A DNA stretch of 64,000 bases, from the NCBI GenBank assembly GCA_965220245.1, contig CBDCPI010000008.1:558001-622000 (forward strand), given 5' to 3'. Below the pieces are notes generated by a model. It was not told the DNA's origin. It did no database searches and saw only the letters and a program-made list of their open reading frames with translations. The position numbers and the translations under genes are program-made. Below, piece after piece: positions 7,711 through 16,061 of the stretch. The number at the start of each line of letters is the position of its first letter. Position 1 is the first letter of the stretch. Source of the DNA: CBDCPI01 sp965220245 (lineage in GTDB: Bacteria; Chloroflexota; Dehalococcoidia; Lucifugimonadales; UBA3495).

Positions 7711-8400
7711 TTACCCGTTCTCCCGGAGTTTCCGGGCCGCGGCCTGCACCAACTGCTCGAACTGTCCGGCCGGCAGCCGTTCGATGGCCTGCCCGGCCAG
7801 GAGCTGCTGCTCGGCGTCGAGTTGGACCAGCAGGTGTTCCGGCAGGTCGTATTCGCCGAAGGCCTCCCGGAGGGCCCGGTCGAGGCCGGGGGTGTGGGCC
7901 AGGCTGTCCTGCTGGTCCAGGAGCGTTTCGTACCCGGCCTCCTCTCCCAGGCGCCGCCGGGCCTCCTCCTCGGCCCGTTCCGTCACCGCGTTCCGGACGC
8001 TTTCGGAGTTGGGCCAGTCCAGCATGGCGTGGACCCTTCTTGGGGAGTACAGATACGCCGGGAGGGAGGAGTACTCCTCCGGTCCCAGGGCCGCAGGGCG
8101 GGTCTGTGTCTCATGGACGGACCTGCCGTCCTGCTTCCCGGCCCAGGAGAAGATGTGGAGGTTGCCGTCTTGTCTGTTAGCTGGGCGGGGGCTGTGCTGG
8201 ACTATTGTTCCGTCTGCGAGCAGGTAGAACCTGGTTTCTTGTTTGTTAGCTGGGCGGGGATAGTCCTTTTCACCGCTTGGCGGCTCTGCCCGGTTTTCGG
8301 CCAGGAACTCGAGCATGGCTCTCTCGCCTTCCTGGTCGTAGACTTGGAGCGCCCGTTGGGCCAGTGGTTTTTTGTCTGTTAGCTGGGCGGGGCCGGTCAT
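7711..8400 (-). CDS. hypothetical protein with internal direct repeats
   Basis: 229 residues. The N-terminal third contains the same DNA repeat three times, giving PRPANKQ/PRPANRQ motifs. The rest is helical and acidic (TERAEEEARRRLGEEAGYET). It starts with ATG 8400; the third repeat copy overlaps the first codons. No known family. The repeats may be a recent insertion into the coding region. Confidence 0.6.
   Translation of the reverse strand: MTGPAQLTDKKPLAQRALQVYDQEGERAMLEFLAENRAEPPSGEKDYPRPANKQETRFYLLADGTIVQHSPRPANRQDGNLHIFSWAGKQDGRSVHETQTRPAALGPEEYSSLPAYLYSPRRVHAMLDWPNSESVRNAVTERAEEEARRRLGEEAGYETLLDQQDSLAHTPGLDRALREAFGEYDLPEHLLVQLDAEQQLLAGQAIERLPAGQFEQLVQAAARKLRENG
8170..8392. repeat. 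21-bp direct repeat, three copies
   Basis: Copies at 8170-8190, 8239-8259 and 8372-8392 share TGTCTGTTAGCTGGGCGGGG (second copy TGTTTGTT...). They are spaced 69 and 133 bp apart and lie in the 5-prime third of a minus-strand gene. A looser match follows at about 8412. Confidence 0.75.
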
Positions 8401-8520
8401 GGAAGTGGTCCTCCTTGTCTGTTGACTTGGCGCACCGGGTTCCGGGCGCCGGTCCTGTTCCCGGCTGTCCGGGGCGAAGTATTGCCGTCTCCGGATGGGA
8501 CTCTTTCGCCTCTTTGCCGG

Positions 8521-8835
8521 CTATGCCGTCATCGGGCTCGGGCCGCACCGGCGGGGAGGGACGAGCATCGGAGTGGGGTCCTCTGTTCCGAGGGCTTCGA
8601 GGGCTATGTCGAGGGAGTCCTTGAGCTTTTCGATGACTTGGGCCTGGAGTTCGAGGGATTGACCGGCTTCCCGGAGGCCGGCCCGGTCCTGGGGAGAGGA
8701 GTCCCCGCGGCGAAGAACGCCGTCCAGGGCGGTTTGGGCGATGAGCCGGGCTTGGTCGGCCTGGCCGGCGAGTTCGTGGGACAGGACCAGGGACCGGTGG
8801 ACGAGTTGGTGCCTGGATGGCGCCTGGGAAGTCAT
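8521..8835 (-). CDS. small helical hypothetical protein
   Basis: 104 residues from ATG 8835 (MTSQAPSRHQLVHRSLVLSH), with GGAGC eight bases upstream. The protein is mostly helical (LAGQADQARLIAQTALDGVL; ELQAQVIEKLKDSLDIALEA). The same frame is open further upstream into the preceding gene, but the strong ribosome binding site argues for an independent start here. Confidence 0.6.
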   Translation of the reverse strand: MTSQAPSRHQLVHRSLVLSHELAGQADQARLIAQTALDGVLRRGDSSPQDRAGLREAGQSLELQAQVIEKLKDSLDIALEALGTEDPTPMLVPPRRCGPSPMTA

Positions 8836-9096
8836 TGGTTTTGCTCCTTCGGAGGCGTGTTCCGGGCAGTCCGCGCCGGGTGGGGCTGGCGGCCGTGCCG
8901 TTTCAGTTAGGGCGCATTGGGGATGCCGGCCCCGGACGCGGGCCACGGCGCCGGACTCCTGGTGGAAGCTCCAGACGGTTACCGGGGTGTCGGGCTGGAG
9001 GCCGTCTTGGTCCTGGGGGCGGACCAGGGTGAAGACGGCCCCGCCGTCGACGGGTCCGTCGATGATTCCCACGGGTTTGATGCAGGGTGCGGTCAT
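8836..9096 (-). CDS. small hypothetical protein, 3-prime end uncertain
   Basis: Starts MTAPCIKPVGIIDGPVDGGA and reads as a beta-rich small domain to about residue 56 (PVTVWSFHQESGAVARVRG). After that the frame turns non-protein-like and runs without a stop into the next gene. A one-base shift would end it at a TAA near 8909. So an intact product of about 62 residues is likely and the join is probably an indel. Confidence 0.45.
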
Positions 9097-9408
9097 GCGT
9101 TTTCTCTCCGTCTTTTAAGAACGTGGACTCCGGGGGTTTCCCGGGCGCGTCCTCTGGCTGTGGGCGGGGTCAGTGGGTTTTTCTCGGGCTGGCGGCGCAG
9201 CGGGCCCGGCTGGGCGCGCCGCCGGGCAATACGCCTGCTCCCCGGGTGACGGCGGCGGTGGTCTCACTGGCCCGGGTATCGCAGGGACCTGCCGGAGGGC
9301 CGAAGCTTCCCGGGCCGGGCTCCGGCGTTCCGGTTGGTGCTTCCCGGGGGTGGAGACCGGGCGGCGCCGTTTGGCCGGAGATGCGACCTGAGGCTCGCGC
9401 CGGTCCGG
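9097..9408. other. GC-rich intergenic interval
   Basis: No gene, strong hairpin or repeat was found. Open frames are GC-driven and lack ribosome binding sites. Confidence 0.4.
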
Positions 9409-9738
9409 TCATTCCTCTTCGAGGGGTTCCTGCCGCTCGCATTCGGTGCGCTCGAGCCAGTGCTCAATCCGCCTGACGAATTGCTCCAGGCATGGTTCGT
9501 GGTCAGGACACCACTGGTCATTCCGGCCCAGTTCGGCGTTGGGCGCTTGGAGGTCCATCCAGTAGCGGAACTGCCGGGGTTCTTGGACCTCGTACTCGTC
9601 GCAGCGGTGATGGTAGGGCGTTCCCGCCTTTTCCAGCGTGGCGGTGAGCTTCCCGTCGCAGACGGGGAAGGTCCTGATGATCAACCCGGTGTACGGGTCG
9701 TACCTGGGTCCCTCTTCGGTAATGGGGTGAACGGCCAA
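9409..9738 (-). CDS. hypothetical protein
   Basis: 109 residues (MAVHPITEEGPRYDPYTGLI). A beta-rich N-terminal half (RYDPYTGLIIRTFPVCDGKL) is followed by a charged helix with paired Cys (QWCPDHEPCLEQFVRRIEHW) and an acidic tail ending EPLEEE. Good frame composition. No family recognised. Confidence 0.65.
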   Translation of the reverse strand: MAVHPITEEGPRYDPYTGLIIRTFPVCDGKLTATLEKAGTPYHHRCDEYEVQEPRQFRYWMDLQAPNAELGRNDQWCPDHEPCLEQFVRRIEHWLERTECERQEPLEEE

Positions 9739-9813
9739 CTTCGGTCCTCCCTGGCGGGTGGCTTGGGGCGGTCTTGGCTCCGGGTCTGGCGGGAGCCGGC
9801 CGAGGCATGGGGG

Positions 9814-10686
9814 TTAGAACTGCAGGCCGCGGTCCGGGCTCGTCCTCTCGCAGCAGTCCTTGACCTCCGTCCGGCGGAGGTGGAAGCCGGCGGCCTGGGG
9901 GTGTCCGCCTCCGCCGAGCCGGCGGGCGATCTCGGATACGTCGAAACCGGGCCGGCTCCGGAGGCTCCACCGTTCCCGGACCTCTCCGTCCGGACCGGGC
10001 AGCTGGGAGTAGGCCGCGGCGAAGGGGGCGTCCGGGAATTTTTCCAGGAGGGCCTCGCAGGTCTCGGACACGAGGACCGGGGTGTTCACCGCGGGAACCG
10101 GGAGCCCGCCGACGGTCCGCCATACGGCGAGGTCTATGAGCTTTTCCACCATGAGCCGTTCCCGGCGGAGGATGGCCTCTCCCTCCAGGGCCAGGGCGTC
10201 CACGGCCAGGGTGTCCCACATCTGGAAGTCCTTGGGGTAGGAGTCCAGGGCGGCCGCGACCTCGCGGGAGTTGGGGAGTTCCCAGCGCCAGAGGTCCCGG
10301 TCCTCGATGTAGCGGACCAGCTCCGGGATGGTCTCGCCCGGCCCGGCCCACCACTTCCAGGCCAGGCAGGCGCCGGAGTGTTCCGGGTCGAAGCGGCAGT
10401 TGGGGACGGCGCCTTCCAGCTCGTCTTGGGCGGTTTGGTGGTGGTCGATCAGGGTCACCCGGCCCTTGTGCCGGCGGTGAAGCTCCCGCATGGTCTCCAG
10501 GGGGTAGGAGAAGTCGAGGATGTAGACCTCGGCGCCGGGGTCCATTTCCGGGGGCGGGTCGCCGTAGGCGGCCGGGTGGTAGGCCACCTGGAGTCCCTGC
10601 TCCTTTCCCAGGTGCCGGTGGGCGGCCCAGGCGGCGCCGGACCCGTCGGCGCAGTTGGCGTGGTAGATGACGTGGACCTGGGTCAT
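9814..10686 (-). CDS. DHH/DHHA1 family phosphoesterase
   Basis: 290 residues. The N-terminal HANCADGSGAAWAAHRHLG and YILDFSY segments and the central LIDHHQTAQDE carry the Asp/His metal ligands of the DHH superfamily. The C-terminal RLGGGGHPQAAGFHL is the DHHA1 glycine-rich substrate motif. Family members such as NrnA or GdpP-like enzymes hydrolyse short RNA, pAp or cyclic dinucleotides. Without RecJ-type extensions the size fits a nanoRNase/pAp phosphatase-like enzyme. It sits beside an RNase H-like gene in the array. Confidence 0.85.
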   Translation of the reverse strand: MTQVHVIYHANCADGSGAAWAAHRHLGKEQGLQVAYHPAAYGDPPPEMDPGAEVYILDFSYPLETMRELHRRHKGRVTLIDHHQTAQDELEGAVPNCRFDPEHSGACLAWKWWAGPGETIPELVRYIEDRDLWRWELPNSREVAAALDSYPKDFQMWDTLAVDALALEGEAILRRERLMVEKLIDLAVWRTVGGLPVPAVNTPVLVSETCEALLEKFPDAPFAAAYSQLPGPDGEVRERWSLRSRPGFDVSEIARRLGGGGHPQAAGFHLRRTEVKDCCERTSPDRGLQF

Positions 10687-10892
10687 GGGCTCGTCCTCCT
10701 GTGGCTTGGATGCTGGCCGCGATGCTTGGGCTTGGCTTGGCGTCTTGGTTCATACGCGCTTTTGGAGGTTCCGGGCGACGCCATGGTTCGACGGCAATCC
10801 GTTCGCCGCCCTGCGGGGTCTGCGGTTTCCGGGGCCGGGCCGTTCGGGTTTGCGCTGTGTCCTCAGTTCCCCGCCCGAGGTCCGGTCCGAGG

Positions 10893-11513
10893 TCACCACT
10901 CGATTTCCCGCTTCTCCAACTCCCTGAGTTTGTCCCTGAAGGACTCGAAGTTGAGGGAGTCTTCCAGCTTGCCGAAGGTTGCTTCGAGTATCGACATCGC
11001 CCTGTTGGCGCGGCTTTCGGCCTCTCTGAGGCGCGCCTCCAGGACTCTCTCCCTTTCCTCCGGGGTTGGCTCCTTCCTGGCCCTCGGCATGCCGACAGTG
11101 CGCCACGGCTCCAGTTGGGTGCGGGCAAATTCGGCCTGTTCCCAGGGGATTTCAGCGCAGCTGGCGTCCGGTCCTCCGTCGAGGAGTGCCGGTTTCATCT
11201 CTTTCCAGACTTCCCTGAGCTGGTCCCACCGGGGACTTGGGGGGAATCCCTGCCCGGCGGCCCGGGCGGCTTCGGGTCCGGTGTGGACCAGGGTCCGGAC
11301 GCCCTTGGCCTCCTCCCGGCGTATCATGGCTTGGGCGATGTTGAGGGCCTTGGTGAGGGCGGTGAGCTCCATGTCCAGGGAGGTGGTCTCTGGGTCTCCG
11401 CCGGAGACGGTCATGTGGTCGGAGCCCCAGATGTTGGCGGTGGCGCAGAACCCGCCGGGGCCGGGTTCCCCGCAGCAGGCTCCGGCGGCGTGGATTATCA
11501 CTTGCTCTATCAT
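10893..11513 (-). CDS. RNase HI-like pseudoenzyme with coiled-coil tail
   Basis: 206 residues. The first 120 align by eye with the RNase HI at 14298-15005: GEPGPGGFCA versus GNPGPGGFAA, MTVSGGDPETT versus LTVSGGDPDTT, and MELTAL versus MELTAV. Three of four catalytic carboxylates are replaced. HTDGS has become HAAGA, HSDS has become HTGP and the late ACDRL has become SCAEI. Only the MEL Glu remains. The C-terminal 80 residues are charged heptad helix. It is a paralogue that probably lacks nuclease activity and may bind nucleic acid or partner proteins. Confidence 0.75.
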   Translation of the reverse strand: MIEQVIIHAAGACCGEPGPGGFCATANIWGSDHMTVSGGDPETTSLDMELTALTKALNIAQAMIRREEAKGVRTLVHTGPEAARAAGQGFPPSPRWDQLREVWKEMKPALLDGGPDASCAEIPWEQAEFARTQLEPWRTVGMPRARKEPTPEERERVLEARLREAESRANRAMSILEATFGKLEDSLNFESFRDKLRELEKREIEW

Positions 11514-11587
11514 TTTGTTGCTCCTGGGCGTCGGCCTTTCTCTGGAGGTCCGGGTGGGTGTCTGTTGCTTCGGGCAGGCGGGCTCTC

Positions 11588-11879
11588 TCAGCGGTGCACG
11601 ATGGGGTCGGGCAGTCTGCTGAAGGTAGCCGGGTGGTACTTTGGCGGGAGGGTTGCCAGCTGCTTCTGGAGCGCGGCGATCTCTCTATCTCGCACCTGCG
11701 GCGGAGGGGTCCTTCCCGGCCGGACCGGCCGCCGTGCCCCGTGGTGAAGAAGGTACGCCCTCAGTCCGGCGTGATCCGGGTGACGGGCTGCCCTCAGAGG
11801 CAGTCCTCCTGCCGGAGATATACACGTTCAGGCCGTCGAAGGGCCTGGACATGTCCCGGTATCCCCTGGTGAGGTGCAT
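11588..11879 (-). pseudogene. frameshifted hypothetical protein
   Basis: ATG 11879 has GAGAGGAAG upstream and reads MHLTRGYRDMSRPFDGLNVY. After a TATAT run, protein-like reading resumes in another frame (GLPLRAARHPDHAGLRAYLL, later EIAALQKQLATLPPKYHPAT) to a TGA at 11588-11590. The interval is 292 nt, so two bases are missing, most simply one TA unit lost from a dinucleotide run. Family unknown. Confidence 0.5.
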
Positions 11880-11890
11880 GTTCTTCCTCT

Positions 11891-12121
11891 CTAGCTGACG
11901 GGTCCGGCCGCCTGCCTGCGGTCCCCGCAGGCGCAGAGGCATTTGCGGACCTTCTCCCCGTTCTCGGTGTCGTCGCACAGATGGTCGGCGATGTCCCGGC
12001 CCAATTCGGTTGCGATGAAGGCGGTGCTGTCCGGGTCGAGTTCACCCCCGGCCTGGTTTGGTCAATGGTCCGGGTGCACGGCGTTGGTGCAGGAATCGCA
12101 GATGCAGATGCCGTTGTTCAT
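11891..12121 (-). pseudogene. small Cys-rich protein with in-frame TGA
   Basis: 77 codons. MNNGICICDSCTNAVHPDH is followed by TGA and then, in the same frame, PNQAGGELDPDSTAFIATEL through to KCLCACGDRRQ and TAG. Both halves carry Cys clusters that would pair as a Zn-binding protein, and GGAGGACC precedes the start. The TGA at codon 20 sits where a Trp would be natural, so a TGG to TGA nonsense change is likely. Confidence 0.5.
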
Positions 12122-12378
12122 GTTGGTCCTCCGTTTTCTTGAGTGTCGGGCGCCCGGTTGCGGCGCTTCGCGCCGGTGGACAGGAGAGGGCCCCGGGACA
12201 AACCCCGCGCCTGCGCTGTGACGCTGGCGCGGCGGCTCTTGGCGAAAGCCGGGACTGAGGCTGAAAACGCCCGGCAGGGCGGCGAGGCCCAGGTGGGATC
12301 CAAGGCGGTGATTTCAATGGGCAGGGCGAACGCGTCCGCCGGCACGAATTCTCCGGGGGTGGCGGCGGCGGTGGTCAT
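12118..12378 (-). CDS. hypothetical protein, weak
   Basis: ATG 12378 starts MTTAAATPGEFVPADAFALP and reads protein-like for about 35 residues (IEITALDPTWASP). Downstream composition is doubtful, so the 3-prime part may be frameshifted. It overlaps the start of the next small gene by four bases. Low confidence. Confidence 0.35.
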   Translation of the reverse strand: MTTAAATPGEFVPADAFALPIEITALDPTWASPPCRAFSASVPAFAKSRRASVTAQARGLSRGPLLSTGAKRRNRAPDTQENGGPT

Positions 12379-12461
12379 GCGATGCCCTCGCCTTGACAAC
12401 GTCCTTGGTACGTCCCGGCGGGGGCCGCCGTCATCCGGAGGCTCTCCGGGTTCTTGCCCAG

Positions 12462-13847
12462 TCAGCCAGGGGTTGCCGGGATGCCTTGGAACAGGTCCGG
12501 GTCGGCTTTCCTGGCCAGCTCCAGCGCTTGGCGCACCGGCCCCCGGATGGACTCGTGGGCCCGGGCGGACGTCCGGAGCCGGAACAGATGATAGCACTCC
12601 CTGAGGTTCATCCTGGCCAGGACCCGTTGACGGTGGCCATGGGTGACCGTGTACTGCGCCAGGGCCGGGCAGTGTTCTTGGATTTCCCCGTAGGCGCGCT
12701 CCGCGTTCCTGGCCGCCCCGGTGAACACCCTCTCCAGTCCGGCCTCGACCATCAGGTCCGGGACCTGGACGCCGTGGGCGGTGGTCAGGGGTTGGGACAG
12801 GGGGGTCAGCATCCGGTGGCGGCGGAACTCCCGGAGGGCCCCGTAGTCCATGGTGAACTCGAAGGTGTACCCGACGGTCTCGAACTCCCGGGGCGGGGCG
12901 TCATGGTCTCCCATTCCGGCCAGGGCCTGGGCGATTATTCTCCTCTGCCCTTCCCTTCCCGCCTTCCCGGCCATGATGGAGGCTCCGGCGTAGTCATGGC
13001 CGGAACTGCGGTAGAGGATCGCCGCTGCCAGCTTCAGGGCCGGGTCCTGGTCCCGTTCCACTATTCTGGCCTCCGGCGGGGGGCCCGGCGGGTCCTCCTC
13101 CGGCTCCGGGGCGGCGTCCGGCCGCGGCTTGGGGACCAGGTAATCCCTCCGGTTTGCGTACTTGATCAGGGTTGGGGTGACGCTTCTGCCCTGCTCCCGG
13201 AGCTTCAGTCCCAGCTCCCGGGTCTCGGCGAGTTCCGAGGAGAGGAGCTTGGATATGGCGTGTTCCAGGGTGCGGGCGTTGGCGGTCATGCCGGCGTTGG
13301 TGAGGGTGGCGGCGGGCAGAACTCCCCGGCAGGCGTCGGTGGCCCGGCGGCGCAGCCGGAGCGAGTACCCGGCGTCCGTCTCGTTCCTGTGGCGGGGGGT
13401 GGTCCTTCCGAGATGTGCTATGGTCCGTTCCAGCAGGTCGTGGTAGGAGTTGAAGAGGCCCCGGCAGGTCTCCTCGAACCTCCGGCGGAGACCGGGGCGC
13501 TGCTCCAGTTCGGCCGGGGTGTGGAAGTCGTCCCGGTTGATGATCTGGTAGCGGCTGGACTTCTCGGTATAGGAGGCGAGCCGGTTGTCTTCCAAGGCGT
13601 CGCAGGCCAGCCGGGAGATGTTCTCGACGGCCAGGTGGACCACGGCGTGCTCCGCCACCGAGGCGTGGCCGTAGTCCAGGACCCAGCGTTCGTGGAAGCC
13701 GGCGGCCCTCTGTTCGCTGACCTGCTTGGCGGTCTCGTCGAAGGGCTCGGGGTTCCGGGAGGTCATGGCGAAGGCGACGGCGATCTGCTCCTCGGTGAGT
13801 TCCCGGTTGTCCAGGGGGTAGACTCGTCTTGGTTTCGGCTGGGCCAT
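12462..13847 (-). CDS. thyX: double-length ThyX-like flavin-dependent thymidylate synthase
   Basis: 461 residues from ATG 13847, about twice the usual ThyX length. The N-terminal half has YGHASVAEHAVVHLAVENIS and LASYTEKSSRYQ, matching the ThyX His-Ala-Ser and Ser-x-RY regions, but the RHR of the family motif reads DNR. The C-terminal half carries an RHR (EFRRHRMLTPLSQPL) and a second substrate-binding-like region (GLERVFTGAARNAERAYGEI). This looks like two ThyX modules fused, each keeping part of the site. The family methylates dUMP with methylene-tetrahydrofolate and FAD. It fits with NrdJ and MazG in a nucleotide-supply set. Confidence 0.8.
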   Translation of the reverse strand: MAQPKPRRVYPLDNRELTEEQIAVAFAMTSRNPEPFDETAKQVSEQRAAGFHERWVLDYGHASVAEHAVVHLAVENISRLACDALEDNRLASYTEKSSRYQIINRDDFHTPAELEQRPGLRRRFEETCRGLFNSYHDLLERTIAHLGRTTPRHRNETDAGYSLRLRRRATDACRGVLPAATLTNAGMTANARTLEHAISKLLSSELAETRELGLKLREQGRSVTPTLIKYANRRDYLVPKPRPDAAPEPEEDPPGPPPEARIVERDQDPALKLAAAILYRSSGHDYAGASIMAGKAGREGQRRIIAQALAGMGDHDAPPREFETVGYTFEFTMDYGALREFRRHRMLTPLSQPLTTAHGVQVPDLMVEAGLERVFTGAARNAERAYGEIQEHCPALAQYTVTHGHRQRVLARMNLRECYHLFRLRTSARAHESIRGPVRQALELARKADPDLFQGIPATPG

Positions 13848-13879
13848 CTTCGTTTTCTCCTGTTGGGGCGGCCGGGGTT

Positions 13880-14266
13880 TTACCCCTTCCTTTGAGCTTC
13901 TTCCTTGGCCTTGGCTTCCAGGAACTCCTGGTGGGTGATGGGCGGCAGCATGAGCGCGGCCTGCGCCGCCATAGCGCAGGCCGCCGCCACCGCCCGTTCC
14001 AGGTCCTCCGGTCTTGGCCGGTTGGTATAGCCCAAGTAGGGCTGGACCCAGAGGTCGGCGTCCAGGCCGGGCCGGCAGTAGTGGATGTGGACCGAGAGCC
14101 CGGAGAAGGCCTCCGGGTTGGGCAGCGACGGGTAGACGGTCCTGCTGATCCGGTCTCCCAGGACCTGGCATTCCCAGTTTCCCGGGGAGAGGTATCTGAA
14201 CCCCTGGAGAGGGGCGGGTCCGTCCTGCGGCTGCTCTGTCTCCGGGGCTATCCGTCCTTCGATCAT
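13880..14266 (-). CDS. hypothetical protein downstream of RNase H
   Basis: 128 residues starting MIEGRIAPETEQPQDGPAPL. A beta-rich centre (FSGLSVHIHYCRPGLDADLW) is followed by a long C-terminal helix (EDLERAVAAACAMAAQAALM) and a charged tail. GGAG precedes ATG 14266. It ends 32 bp before the thyX start. No family recognised. Confidence 0.7.
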   Translation of the reverse strand: MIEGRIAPETEQPQDGPAPLQGFRYLSPGNWECQVLGDRISRTVYPSLPNPEAFSGLSVHIHYCRPGLDADLWVQPYLGYTNRPRPEDLERAVAAACAMAAQAALMLPPITHQEFLEAKAKEEAQRKG

Positions 14267-14297
14267 GGCGTTTTCTCCTTGACCTTTGTTGCAGGGG

Positions 14298-15005
14298 TCA
14301 GAAGGTGAGGCCAGTTTCGGGGCTCATCCGGTCCAGGAATTCCCTGACTTCCCGGCGGCATTCACCGAAGCTGAGGAAGTGGTCCCCGAAATGAGGCGGC
14401 GGTCCCGGCTGGAGGTTTTGGAGAAACCGCAAGAGCTCCGTCCGGCAGGCCTCGTAGCCAATGACGAAGTCCGGGTCGGTCCCGGCGGTCTCCTCCGGTA
14501 CTCCGGGGGCAGCTGCCGCCGTAGCCGGGTTGCCGGCGCTGACCCACGGCGCCGTCCGGGAGCAGGCGAATGCTGCCTGTTCCACGGCCAGCCGGTCGCA
14601 GGCTTCGTTCACCGGGTCCCCGCTGTGCCCTTTGACCCAGACGTAGCGTACGTCGCGCCCCTCCACGAGCCCCAGGAGCCGTTTCCACAGTTCGAGGTTC
14701 TTGACCCGGCCGTTGGCGGTGCGCCAGCCCTTCTTGGTCCAGCCGGAGATCCAGCCCTCGTTGAAGGCCTTGATCACGTACTGGGAGTCGGAGTGGACGG
14801 TGACCTGGGCTTCCTTCCAGCCGGGGACGGAGTTGACCGCCTCCATGGCCTCGATGACGGCCGTGAGCTCCATGCGATTGTTGGTGGTATCGGGGTCACC
14901 GCCGGAGACGGTGAGGGAGTCTTCCCCGGCCTGGATGATGGCGGCGAACCCGCCGGGGCCGGGGTTGCCCAGGCAGGAGCCGTCGGTGTGGATGGTGATG
15001 TTCAT
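14298..15005 (-). CDS. rnhA: ribonuclease HI with C-terminal extension
   Basis: 235 residues from ATG 15005. The RNase HI core (residues 1-150) contains the full DEDD set: HTDGSCLGNPGPGGFAA, NNRMELTAV, TVHSDSQYVIKAF and GHSGDPVNEACDRLA. The extra 85 residues include a helical segment (CRTELLRFLQNLQPG; CRREVREFLDRM) not found in short RNase HI enzymes. It degrades RNA in RNA:DNA hybrids. It is probably the parent-type paralogue of the degenerate copy at 10893-11513. Confidence 0.9.
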   Translation of the reverse strand: MNITIHTDGSCLGNPGPGGFAAIIQAGEDSLTVSGGDPDTTNNRMELTAVIEAMEAVNSVPGWKEAQVTVHSDSQYVIKAFNEGWISGWTKKGWRTANGRVKNLELWKRLLGLVEGRDVRYVWVKGHSGDPVNEACDRLAVEQAAFACSRTAPWVSAGNPATAAAAPGVPEETAGTDPDFVIGYEACRTELLRFLQNLQPGPPPHFGDHFLSFGECRREVREFLDRMSPETGLTF

Positions 15006-15046
15006 AGCGCTGTTCTCCTGTGGAGGATGGAGTTGCCCGGGCCGGT

Positions 15047-15325
15047 CTACTCTGCGGCCGGGGCCTCGCTGAGGCAGATGCTGCCGCCGCAGAGTCCCGC
15101 GTCGGTCCGGGGGTCGCAGTAGTACTCGTTTCCGCAGACAGAGCAGTAGCTGAGCCAGTTGCCCCGGCGGACCAGGTCCTCGAAGGCCTCCGGGTTGCAG
15201 TTGAAGCAGAGGACGGCGGAGCCGTTGCCGGTGGTGTCGGAGAAGGTTGTGCCGCAGTCCCGGCATGGTTTCCGGTGTTCCAGGGGGCGGTGTACGAAGC
15301 TGTTGAGGTCCATGGCGGTGGTCAT
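15047..15325 (-). CDS. small Zn-ribbon protein
   Basis: 92 residues from ATG 15325 with AGGAGG-like sequence upstream. Cys pairs CRDCG, CFNC and CSVCGNEYYC plus a late Cys pair predict two Zn knuckles. Middle reads AFEDLVRRGNWLSYC. Typical of the many small Cys-rich proteins in this array. Function unknown. Confidence 0.7.
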   Translation of the reverse strand: MTTAMDLNSFVHRPLEHRKPCRDCGTTFSDTTGNGSAVLCFNCNPEAFEDLVRRGNWLSYCSVCGNEYYCDPRTDAGLCGGSICLSEAPAAE

Positions 15326-15374
15326 GGTTGTTCCTCCTGTGGACGGTCCTGCCGCCGTCACCGCCTTGGCGGGA

Positions 15375-15890
15375 CTATGTTGCCTCGCCGGGAGGCGCCG
15401 GCCGGCAGAAAACGGCGCCGCCCTCTCCCGCCGGGGCGGCTTCGCTGAGCATTGCCGCTTGCTCCTGTTCCGCTTCCCTGGCCCTGCGGGCGTCCAACCG
15501 GCAGGACTCTCTTCCGTCCAGCCCAGTGGTCCCGTACTGCCTGATGCCCGCTTCGCAGTTGGGGCAGTAGCGGTCCAGGGTGACGGCCGGGCTCCAGCCC
15601 TTTCTCCGGCGCCACTGGTTGCAGCCGGCGCACTGGCATTGCCATCCCTGGGCGAGGGCCAGCCTGGTCCCCAGCCCGGTGAGACGGAAGCTGTCGCAGG
15701 CCCGGTGGTCATCGCTCATCTGCCAGTTGGGGTCGTTCCGGGTGACGAGGCCGGCCTGGACGGCCTCGGCCCCGCCCTCCGGCAGGCTCCGGAAACCCCG
15801 GCGGGCGGCGGCCATCCGGATGATGGGCCCGTGCCGGTTGAAGAGGTCCTGTTCGTCCGGGGTCAGGGCGGTTGCTGTCTGGAGGTCCAT
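15375..15890 (-). CDS. Cys-rich hypothetical protein
   Basis: 171 residues (MDLQTATALTPDEQDLFNRH). Central CQCAGCNQWRRRKGW and RYCPNCEAG look like a Zn ribbon with four Cys on two knuckles. An Ala/Glu-rich helix follows. The frame is also open upstream to the preceding gene's TGA, but the start with GGAGAAGACCG is adequate. Unknown function. Confidence 0.65.
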   Translation of the reverse strand: MDLQTATALTPDEQDLFNRHGPIIRMAAARRGFRSLPEGGAEAVQAGLVTRNDPNWQMSDDHRACDSFRLTGLGTRLALAQGWQCQCAGCNQWRRRKGWSPAVTLDRYCPNCEAGIRQYGTTGLDGRESCRLDARRAREAEQEQAAMLSEAAPAGEGGAVFCRPAPPGEAT

Positions 15891-16061
15891 CGGTCTTCTC
15901 CCTGGGGGCGGATGCCGGGGTTGCTGGCGGTCCCGGATGGTGATGTCGAGGGCGTCCCTGGTTTTCCGGATGGGGCGGTCCTGGCTGTCCAGGGCTTGGA
16001 GGGCGCTCTCGTTACCGGCTCTGCTGCGCTGGCGGAGTTTTGGCGCCGGTCTATGGTATTT

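Noticed and set aside
9334..11622. 762-residue plus-strand ORF, and similar long plus frames at 12393-13895 and 59983-61431
   Set aside because: They are complete shadows of the DHH, RNase H-like, ThyX and NrdJ genes. GC-rich coding leaves long opposite frames; composition is Gly/Pro/Val/Arg-rich without motifs or ribosome binding sites.
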